DNA of 64,000 bases from Albidovulum aestuarii (GTDB taxonomy: Bacteria > Pseudomonadota > Alphaproteobacteria > Rhodobacterales > Rhodobacteraceae), in the NCBI RefSeq assembly GCF_029961185.1, contig NZ_JASBQQ010000003.1:496001-560000 (forward strand), read 5' to 3'. Positions 58,293-64,000 of the stretch are shown one piece after another; within the stretch, counting starts at the first letter, position 1; each line of letters opens with the position of its first letter. The position numbers and the translations under genes were made by a program. The notes below the pieces were generated by a model, which made no database searches, was not told the origin of the DNA, and saw nothing but the letters and a program-made list of their open reading frames with translations.

Positions 58293-59124
58293 ACGGCTCA
58301 ATATCAAATGAGACCGAGGCCCAGTGACTTTGCCAGACGACGCTGCCTGGCCCGTCCGCAGGTTCGATTCTCACGGCGTTGAGAAGATATTGACCCGTCC
58401 CGGGCATCGGAAACTCCGCGTAACCCTCGCCATCCGTTTCAACCAGGGTTCTGGTCGTGTCACCCGGTGCCGTTCCGCCGCTCGGCAGGTGGAACAGCGC
58501 AATCTGAATGTGCGGCGCGGCGGCGCCTTGCCACGTCAACCGAACGGTAAGGGTTCTTTTCCCGGCAATGAACGGCGTGCCGTCGACGACGATCTCGAAC
58601 GGCATGCCGGTTGGACGATCAACATCGCTGTTGCCGATGGAGCCGACCTGGATCAACGCGCGTGCATTCCGCAGGTACTCTTCGGCGACCCCGGTGTCCG
58701 GTAGTCCGCGTGCGCGATGGCGGTCCGCGATCTCGGTAAGACCTTCATAGGCAAGGTAGGCCTCGAACTCTGGCATCGTGTCGAAGACAATGTAGGCCGG
58801 ATGCGTCTCGACGGTTAGGATATGCAGACCGTTGCTGCCGAACGTCACGTCGTTGATGGCCGGGCGGTCTCCGAGCCTTGATGCAAGCGGCTCCACGCCT
58901 TCCCGCGAGACGTGCGTCATCGATCTGAATGTCGTGTCGAGATAGGGCAGGGCGGCACCGGACAGATCCTGCCCGACCCTGAGGTCGGCGGAAACACTTT
59001 CGCCCATCACGGGCCTGCCCGGACCGGCGTCGATCCAGAACTCATGTGCATCGAGCGGCTGCGAAGTCGCAACAAGGGCGATCAGGACAAGCTGCGCAAG
59101 GAATCTGGCGGGAATGGGTTTCAA
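58291..59124 (-). CDS. DUF4198-like periplasmic protein
   Basis: A 277-residue exported protein. From TTG 59124 it starts KPIPARFLAQLVLIALVATS then QPLDAHEFWIDAG, a signal peptide followed by the AHEFW motif typical of DUF4198 proteins, which are linked to metal (nickel/cobalt) uptake or found near TonB systems. A C-terminal immunoglobulin-like region has LTVRLTWQGAA and GEGYAEFPMPGTGQYLLNAV. CGGAGG lies seven bases before this TTG, favouring it over TTG 59172. It is the last gene of the ECF operon, 60 bases after the anti-sigma gene. Confidence 0.75.
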   Translation of the reverse strand: MKPIPARFLAQLVLIALVATSQPLDAHEFWIDAGPGRPVMGESVSADLRVGQDLSGAALPYLDTTFRSMTHVSREGVEPLASRLGDRPAINDVTFGSNGLHILTVETHPAYIVFDTMPEFEAYLAYEGLTEIADRHRARGLPDTGVAEEYLRNARALIQVGSIGNSDVDRPTGMPFEIVVDGTPFIAGKRTLTVRLTWQGAAAPHIQIALFHLPSGGTAPGDTTRTLVETDGEGYAEFPMPGTGQYLLNAVRIEPADGPGSVVWQSHWASVSFDIEP

Positions 59125-59184
59125 AGCATGGCCTCCGAGTTTCTTGTGGAAGACACGCACAGACAGGCTCAAGAGTTTCAGATG

Positions 59185-59871
59185 TCAGACGTCGCTGAAC
59201 TGCGCCGCGGCGACGATCGGCCCGGTCGGCGCACCTGACGGCGATCCCCCGGGCGGCTCCTCGGAGACGGCGATGGTTCCGGTCCGGACACCCGGCGCGA
59301 TGTCGTCCGGCACGCGAATCCGCGTAATCCCCTGGTTCTCGAGGAGGCCCAGCGAAACGGGTGCGTCGGCCCCCTCCGCGATCAGCCAGAGTTCATGCAC
59401 TCGCCCCTCCGGAGCTGTGCCTGTGACACGCTCGATCACGATCTCATGGGTAGCGGGAATGACGCCGGCCACCATCACCTGCGCGCGGTCTTCGGAGGCA
59501 AGCTCCGCCTGGAAGGCCACGGCGAGGTTTGGCTCCGGACCAAACGTCTCACCGAACAGAACGAACAGGAGCAGCCCCGCCGTAACTGCCCCGCCGGCAA
59601 TCCAGGCCCAGAGCGCCTGCGCGGGGCGTCGTGCCGGCGGTTCGCCGACGGACTGAAGGACTCGGCTTCGAAGCGTCTTCGATGGCGCTACCACCTCAAT
59701 GGCATCGGACAATGGCGACAGACGCTTTTCCCACGACCAGACGCGCACCTGAAGCTCACGATCCGTCGCGAGCCGCGCCTCGAAAGCCCGCCGCTCGTCG
59801 TCGTCGAGCAGGTGCAGGACGTACTCCGCTGCAAGGACGTCATCGTCATGTGCGTCTTCGGACTCGCTCAT
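59185..59871 (-). CDS. RskA-type anti-sigma factor
   Basis: The 228-residue protein has an acidic N-terminal helix set that binds sigma (DDDVLAAEYVLHLLDDDERR, then AFEARLATDRELQVRVWSWE), one membrane helix (about 86-107, ALWAWIAGGAVTAGLLLFVL) and a periplasmic anti-sigma-K domain with IVIERVTGTAPEGRVHELWL and GTIAVSEEPPGGSPSG. No zinc-binding HxxxCxxC motif is present, so sensing is probably through the periplasmic domain and regulated proteolysis. It overlaps the sigma gene by four bases (ATGA), the usual arrangement for a sigma/anti-sigma pair. Confidence 0.9.
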   Translation of the reverse strand: MSESEDAHDDDVLAAEYVLHLLDDDERRAFEARLATDRELQVRVWSWEKRLSPLSDAIEVVAPSKTLRSRVLQSVGEPPARRPAQALWAWIAGGAVTAGLLLFVLFGETFGPEPNLAVAFQAELASEDRAQVMVAGVIPATHEIVIERVTGTAPEGRVHELWLIAEGADAPVSLGLLENQGITRIRVPDDIAPGVRTGTIAVSEEPPGGSPSGAPTGPIVAAAQFSDV

Positions 59872-60410
59872 CGCGTCAGACAGTCTCTCAGTTTCATCAG
59901 GCTGCGCCGCAGCCAGGTTCTCATCGTGTTCAGCGGCACGTCGAAATGCTCCGCCAGATCCTTGTAGGTCTCCCCCTCCAGATAGACCGCCCGAACGGCA
60001 TCGGCCCTGTCGCTTTCCAGTTCGCCCATGCAGGCCTCGATCCGGGCGCGCTCCGAACTGGCGATCGCCGCGGCCTCGGGGCCCGGCCCGGCGTCGGCGA
60101 CAAGCGCCATCGCGTCGTCGCTGCCGGTCTCAGGTCGTCTTTTTCGAAGCCGGTCGATCGACATGTTCCGCGTCACGGTAATCAGCCAGGTCATCGGGCT
60201 GTGCCCCGTCACGGCGTAGGTATCGGCCTTCTGCCAGACCCGGACGTACACATCGTGCAGGACGTCTTCCGCTTCGCTTCTGTTCTGCAAGACACGCAGA
60301 CAGACACCGAAAAGTTTCGCGCTGGTGGCATCGTAGAGCGACGCAAGCGCGTCCCGGTCGCGCAACGTGATGCGCGCCATCATGTCTTCGATATCGGCGA
60401 TCGTTGTCAT
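59868..60410 (-). CDS. ECF-family RNA polymerase sigma factor (SigK/RpoE type)
   Basis: A 180-residue sigma-70 of the ECF class. Region 2: LYDATSAKLFGVCLRVLQNR, then SEAEDVLHDVYVRVWQ and MTWLITVTRNMSIDRLRKRR. Region 4: MGELESDRADAVRAVYLEGE, then YKDLAEHFDVPLNTMRTWLR. The start at 60410 (MTTIADIEDMMARI) fits the family; an upstream open frame to 60521 is ignored. It is preceded by a strong intergenic hairpin and the DUF7282-like gene and followed by its anti-sigma. I infer it reads the GAAAC-N16-TCGTG promoters around it, including that of its own operon. Confidence 0.92.
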   Translation of the reverse strand: MTTIADIEDMMARITLRDRDALASLYDATSAKLFGVCLRVLQNRSEAEDVLHDVYVRVWQKADTYAVTGHSPMTWLITVTRNMSIDRLRKRRPETGSDDAMALVADAGPGPEAAAIASSERARIEACMGELESDRADAVRAVYLEGETYKDLAEHFDVPLNTMRTWLRRSLMKLRDCLTR

Positions 60411-60475
60411 GGTATCTCGATGTGATCTCCCGCCGCCACCATTTGGCAGTGCGACGCGAAAGTCAAACAGGCGAA

Positions 60476-60510
60476 CGCCGCGCCGACGGAAGGTCTTCCG
60501 CGGCGCGGCG
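60476..60510 (-). promoter_or_regulatory. Strong GC hairpin between DUF7282-like and sigma genes
   Basis: CGCCGCGCCG (60476-60485) and CGGCGCGGCG (60501-60510) pair fully. CGGAA/TTCCG extends the stem inside. No T-run follows on the minus strand. It probably attenuates or processes the operon mRNA so that the first gene product is made in excess over the sigma factor. Confidence 0.6.
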
Positions 60511-60536
60511 CCACTCGCCACTCAAAAATCAGCGCG

Positions 60537-60956
60537 CTACTGTGCGGTGATCACACTCATCACAAGCTTGTCTTCGACCCGGATCGGCCCGTCCTCCTTC
60601 GCTCCGAGTGTATATTCGAAGACGCCGGTCGCCATGCCGCCGGATTCGCCGTGCACCATCAGCATCAGCATGTCTCCCGGGTTCACGGCTTCGGTAAGGA
60701 TCGCCGCGACATCGGTGTTTTCGCCGGCACGCAGCGGCGCATATCCGACGACCGGACCGGGCTTCATGTCGGCATCCGTCCGATGAACGACCAGCCAACC
60801 GTTCTCGCCCGCCGCCACTTTCTCAGCGGCGACGATGCCGTTTTCGACCGATTGATCGAACGCCATGACCATGGGTGCCATTCCGTGGCCGGCCGCGAGC
60901 GCCGCGCCGGCAGTGACGGTTGAGGCGACAAGGATTGTAAGGAAAGTGTGTTTCAT
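60537..60956 (-). CDS. Exported DUF7282-like protein, first gene of ECF operon
   Basis: A 139-residue protein with a signal peptide (MKHTFLTILVASTVTAGAAL, ending ALAAG) and one small beta-rich domain: FDQSVENGIVAAEKVAAGEN, GWLVVHRTDADMKPGPVVGY, then LMVHGESGGM and EDGPIRVEDKLVMSVI. This repeats the pattern of the DUF7282 family as I remember it. The function of that family is unknown. ATG 60956 lies about 24 bases after the predicted ECF promoter start. Its messages probably also carry the sigma and anti-sigma genes. Confidence 0.75.
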   Translation of the reverse strand: MKHTFLTILVASTVTAGAALAAGHGMAPMVMAFDQSVENGIVAAEKVAAGENGWLVVHRTDADMKPGPVVGYAPLRAGENTDVAAILTEAVNPGDMLMLMVHGESGGMATGVFEYTLGAKEDGPIRVEDKLVMSVITAQ

Positions 60957-60987
60957 GTGGTATTTCTCCGTTTTGGACAGACAAAGC

Positions 60988-61013
60988 CACGATTGATCGT
61001 CGGGAAAAGTTTC
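60988..61013 (-). promoter_or_regulatory. ECF-type promoter motif, copy B (sigma operon)
   Basis: On the minus strand GAAAC (61013-61009), 16 bases, TCGTG (60992-60988), again with TTTT after the first box. The predicted transcript begins near 60980 and covers the DUF7282-like, sigma, anti-sigma and DUF4198-like genes, so the sigma factor would be autoregulated. Confidence 0.75.
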
Positions 61014-61261
61014 GCGGGGACGAAGGATTTCTCGTGCCGGCGACAGCGCTGCTTTTCCGCCGGTCCGGACGCGCCTGCGAAGTTCAGCAAATGGCGGGCG
61101 AGCGCTCCGCATTGCGCTGGTCCAAAGCGACCGCCTGAAGCGCCCAGACTGGCCCGAACAAGAACCGGGCGATTGTCGGCGGCTTGCAGGTTCTGGCCAG
61201 TTCCAGAGATCCGAAGCCGTTGGATCGTCAGGATCGCACGATCATTCCTGTGAACTTTTTT

Positions 61262-61287
61262 GAAACTTTTGCGCCTGACGCCTCGTG
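61262..61287 (+). promoter_or_regulatory. ECF-type promoter motif, copy C (small protein and HupE/UreJ gene)
   Basis: GAAAC (61262-61266), 16 bases, TCGTG (61283-61287), with TTTT after the first box. Predicted start is near 61295, about 24 bases before ATG 61319. A partial duplicate, GAACTTTTTT, lies just upstream at 61252-61261. Confidence 0.75.
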
Positions 61288-61318
61288 TCTTCGCCTGAAG
61301 CCAAAGGAAGAGGCCCAG

Positions 61319-61465
61319 ATGCCCGGAAACAGAGACACGTCCAATCGCCTTCCGCCTGACACAACATCCCGGGAAGAATATGAGGCGCTTTTTCGGCGAG
61401 ACCTTCGGGAAAAGACCGAAATCGTGGCGAACCGGAACGAGGAAGATTTGAACTATGCGCATTAG
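61319..61465 (+). CDS. Small acidic protein upstream of HupE/UreJ gene
   Basis: A 48-residue hydrophilic protein (MPGNRDTSNRLPPDTTSREE, then YEALFRRDLREKTEIVANRN) with no signal peptide and no known domain. AAGGAAGAGG lies 6-14 bases before ATG 61319. Its position right after the copy C promoter and its 11-base overlap with the following membrane-protein gene suggest translation coupled to it. The same frame is open upstream to 61184, but those codons lie before the promoter. Confidence 0.65.
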   Translation: MPGNRDTSNRLPPDTTSREEYEALFRRDLREKTEIVANRNEEDLNYAH

Positions 61466-62894
61466 GACGTTGTCCCGAACTGCGGCGAGATTGATTTGCT
61501 CGGCTTTTGCATCGGCGCTTCTTGCGGCCTCTGCTGTGCAGGCGCACGAGGTCCAGCCTGTGGTAATGGACATGACTATAAGCGCCGACACCGTCGAAAT
61601 TTCAGCGGACTGGATGATCGAGACCGCAATTTCGGGTCTCGATCTGACCCATCTTCAGAACACCGCCGAGGCAGAAAACGACGTTGAGTATGACCGGCTT
61701 CGGGCACTGCAACCGGACCAGCTCGCCGAGGCCGTGAGCGCCGCCTGGCCCAGTATCGTATCGAAGCTCGAACTCTCAACAGGAGGCGAACGGCTTTCAC
61801 TAAAGCTGGAGGACATCGAGGCCGGCGATGTTGGCAATTTAAAGATAGCCCGGCTCTCCACGCTTCGGCTGTCGGCCTCTTTGCCTCCCGGTGACGCGCC
61901 GCTCGAATTCCGCGCTGCGCCTGAACTTGGACCCTTCGTGGTCCGACTGACCGGCGTGGAGAACGGCTATGCGGAGTTTCTTGCGCCGGGCATGTCATCC
62001 GGCGCGATCCCGCGCACGGGTGGCGAAGACCAGACGGCCAGCGCGGCGTTCGTCGACTACATCGCCGTGGGTTTCGATCACATCGTCCCGAAGGGGCTGG
62101 ACCACATCCTTTTCGTGCTTGGTCTCTTCTTCCTCTCGACCCGCATGGGGCCGCTCCTCTGGCAAGTCTCCGCCTTCACCCTGGCCCACACCGTGACGCT
62201 TGCCCTCGGCGCACTGGACATCGTGCGGATTCCGCCCTCGGTCGTCGAGCCGCTGATCGCCGCCTCCATCGTCTACGTGGGCGTCGAAAACGTGTTTTTT
62301 CGCAACCTGTCCCCCTGGCGCCCCTTCGTCGTGTTCGGCTTCGGCCTGTTGCACGGTCTCGGGTTTGCATCGGTTCTCATGGACTTCGGTCTCGGCGGTA
62401 CAAACTTCGTGCCGAAGCTGGTCGGCTTTAACGTAGGAGTGGAGATCGGGCAGCTTGCGGTGATCGCTGCCGCCTGGCTTACACTGAACTTCTTCTTCGA
62501 CCGGTACGAATGGTACCACCGCCGGATCGCGGTACCGGTGTCCGTTGCGGTTGCAATCATCGCCGCATTCTGGGTGTTGGAGCGCACGGGCGTTGTCGGC
62601 ACCGACGGGCCATTGGCGCTGTTCAGTGCTCTGACAGAGGGTGGGTTCGATCCGATCTGGGTTGCGGCGGCTGCTGCCATTTTTACCGCTGCGCTTGCCG
62701 GAGTTCAGTTGCTTTCGGGGACTATGGAAAAGCTCAAAGAGTTTTCAGGAATGCTTACCTCGCTCCTGATGTTCCTCTTGCTCGTCGCGGCCTTCACATC
62801 AGGCGCGTGGGTCATGTGTGTTCTTGTGGCCTTGGCATGGGTGTTAGCGCTTCGGATCCAATCATTTAGCGGACGCGACGAAGCCGTCGCATAG
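61455..62894 (+). CDS. HupE/UreJ-type membrane protein with N-terminal periplasmic domain
   Basis: A 479-residue protein: signal peptide (about 1-30, ending VQAHE), a periplasmic domain of about 170 residues, then 6-7 membrane helices with the HupE/UreJ marks VGFDHIVPKGLDHILFVLGL, FTLAHTVTLALGALD, AASIVYVGVENVFF, GFGLLHGLGFASVL and FNVGVEIGQLAVI. His and Asp residues in these helices are the expected metal sites. HupE/UreJ proteins are nickel/cobalt permeases, though this long subgroup is less well characterised. It is driven by the copy C ECF-type promoter, linking it to the adjacent sigma factor. Confidence 0.85.
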   Translation: MRIRTLSRTAARLICSAFASALLAASAVQAHEVQPVVMDMTISADTVEISADWMIETAISGLDLTHLQNTAEAENDVEYDRLRALQPDQLAEAVSAAWPSIVSKLELSTGGERLSLKLEDIEAGDVGNLKIARLSTLRLSASLPPGDAPLEFRAAPELGPFVVRLTGVENGYAEFLAPGMSSGAIPRTGGEDQTASAAFVDYIAVGFDHIVPKGLDHILFVLGLFFLSTRMGPLLWQVSAFTLAHTVTLALGALDIVRIPPSVVEPLIAASIVYVGVENVFFRNLSPWRPFVVFGFGLLHGLGFASVLMDFGLGGTNFVPKLVGFNVGVEIGQLAVIAAAWLTLNFFFDRYEWYHRRIAVPVSVAVAIIAAFWVLERTGVVGTDGPLALFSALTEGGFDPIWVAAAAAIFTAALAGVQLLSGTMEKLKEFSGMLTSLLMFLLLVAAFTSGAWVMCVLVALAWVLALRIQSFSGRDEAVA

Positions 62895-63404
62895 GTTTCT
62901 TGCGACTTCGCACGAGTTTACGAGCACAAGAAATCAATGCAGTGCGGCCGGGCTCATCGCTTGCCCGCAATTAGGAAGGTGCAATCAATGCCGCCTTTCG
63001 TTTACATCCATCAAAACTCGGCCCGCGGATCACCGATCACGATAAAGGGACCCCCATCGCTACCTTGGGAGGTATCGTGCGTAGGCTCTGCCGTTCGCCG
63101 CAGGCAACGTAAACTTGCAAAAGGTAGACAAAGCGCTAGTTCACCGGATCTGCGAAAACGGCCCATTCCTGCCGTTCGTCGCAAAACGACGCGCTTCAGT
63201 GCGGCTTTCTCGAATTCGCCGTTCGCTCGTTAGTGCAGCATTTTTGGCGGAGCGGAGGAAGCAAAGCGATCGACGCGGACAGAGACGCATCGAGCAACCG
63301 GATATCCTAAAATGAAGATAAATGCCGACGTATCGAAAGCTAGTCCTATGGAGCGGCCACTGCCGTGCCTTGCGGTTTTGAAGCGATCATTTTAATATCG
63401 AGAG
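62895..63404. other. Intergenic region, no gene seen
   Basis: About 510 bases without a supported gene. Short open frames (62937-63233, 63115-63315) lack motifs and ribosome sites. The word TGCCGTTCG recurs (63089-63097, 63173-63181), part of repetitive low-information sequence. No terminator of the classic type is clear after the HupE/UreJ-type gene. Confidence 0.4.
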
Positions 63405-63983
63405 ATGGGCAGACCAAGAACTTATTCCCGAGACGCTGTGGTCGAAAAGGCTATGGGCGTGTTTTGGCAGAACGGCTACGTGGCAACGTCGGTCAGCGAT
63501 ATCGTCCGCGAAACCGGGTTGAATACGGCCAGCATGTACAAGGAGTTCGGTGACAAGGACGGACTGTTCCTTGAGACGCTCGGCTATTACCGCGGCCATG
63601 TGATTGGGCCCCGCTATCAAATCCTGCGTGACAATCCCAACATGGCTGGCGTCGAGATGTTCGTGAAGAATGTCATAACCGGTGCCGCCCGGACGGAGTA
63701 CAGGGGTTGCCTGATGATGAACCATCTGGCTCAGAAGCATGCGATCAGCCCGGATGCCGCCGAGCAGGTTGGCGCGTTCTGCGCCGAGATCGAATCGCTG
63801 ATTGAAACCGCCCTTCGAAACGCCCAATCGGACGGAGATATCGAGCCGGACAAAGACCCGCAGCAGCTTGCGAGCTTCGTTGTACTCTGCGTTCACGGCG
63901 CAGTTCTGTATGGGCGTCACGAGAGCAAAAAAGACGAAATTACAAAGTTTTACGACATGATCATGGGCGTTCTCAGAGGGTAG
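63405..63983 (+). CDS. TetR/AcrR-family transcriptional regulator
   Basis: A 192-residue protein with the TetR HTH (SRDAVVEKAMGVFWQNGYVA, then TSVSDIVRETGLNTASMYKE, then FGDKDGLFLETLGYY) and a helical ligand domain with EYRGCLMMNHLAQKHAISPD. This resembles the AcuR/NemR-like group in which the GC(L/M)xxN segment carries a conserved Cys. The target is not visible, because the window ends 17 bases after the stop. RBS-like GAGAG lies just before ATG 63405. Confidence 0.88.
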   Translation: MGRPRTYSRDAVVEKAMGVFWQNGYVATSVSDIVRETGLNTASMYKEFGDKDGLFLETLGYYRGHVIGPRYQILRDNPNMAGVEMFVKNVITGAARTEYRGCLMMNHLAQKHAISPDAAEQVGAFCAEIESLIETALRNAQSDGDIEPDKDPQQLASFVVLCVHGAVLYGRHESKKDEITKFYDMIMGVLRG

Positions 63984-64000
63984 CGGTAGCTCCACTTAGA

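Noticed and set aside
58360-58380. GGTTCGATTCTC, resembling a tRNA T-arm
   Set aside because: It lies inside the minus-strand DUF4198-like gene with no other tRNA elements around it. It is a chance match.
62937-63315. Two short + strand frames before the TetR gene
   Set aside because: They contain repetitive low-information sequence, lack start signals and resemble no protein family.

Overview
The window is a high-GC chromosomal stretch from an alphaproteobacterium. The gene set and local gene orders (kbl-tdh, an iol cluster with a MocE-type ferredoxin, uvrC-pgsA-moaD-moaE, frcBCAK, a cysteate sulfo-lyase-like gene) are those familiar from Rhodobacterales (Rhodobacteraceae/Roseobacter group). 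This placement rests on protein recognition only, because no rRNA gene is present.

Layout. 1-2.2 kb: aminotransferase (cut by the edge), a divergent LysR regulator and an XRE-cupin regulator. 2.3-4.5 kb: threonine to glycine (kbl, tdh). 4.5-17.4 kb: an inositol or O-methyl-inositol/rhizopine island. A left-pointing operon (desaturase-like oxygenase, MocE-like Rieske ferredoxin, diverged PanB homologue) faces a LacI regulator and a right-pointing operon (IolI-like isomerase, sugar ABC importer, SDR, iolG, iolD, iolE, small membrane protein, iolB). The same operator-like palindrome lies on both sides of the regulator gene. 17.6-20.5 kb: EamA exporter, cysteate/D-cysteine lyase and LysR. 20.5-25.6 kb: glycerol catabolism (glpR, glpD, glpK, iron alcohol dehydrogenase). 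25.6-31 kb: housekeeping genes (S49 peptidase, a 55-residue membrane/zinc-ribbon protein, SDR, uvrC, pgsA, moaD, moaE).

31.0-36.1 kb: a tRNA-Gly(TCC) gene that stops matching at its T-loop is followed by about 5 kb of accessory DNA. It carries integrase, unknown gene, AlpA/Xis-like protein, winged-helix protein, P4-type primase without helicase and TerS-like protein, all on the + strand. This is the gene order of a phage satellite (PICI/SaPI-like).

36.6-55.5 kb: ROK regulator and frcBCA fructose importer, then fructokinase overlapping glgP at the start of glgP-glgB-glgC-glgA-glgX-malQ-pgm. Fructose entry and glycogen cycling are thus physically linked. An IS5-family element (55.5-56.3 kb) begins at the pgm stop codon. 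56.6-57.5 kb: panE-like reductase.

57.9-62.9 kb: an ECF sigma/anti-sigma locus. Three promoter regions share GAAACTTTT-N12-TCGTG with identical spacing. They precede a tiny secreted protein, the operon holding the sigma factor itself (DUF7282-like protein, sigma, RskA-like anti-sigma, DUF4198-like protein), and a small protein plus HupE/UreJ-type membrane protein. I read this as a compact self-regulated envelope/metal or stress regulon. A TetR gene closes the window.

Functions are read from motifs and remembered families; no database search was run.
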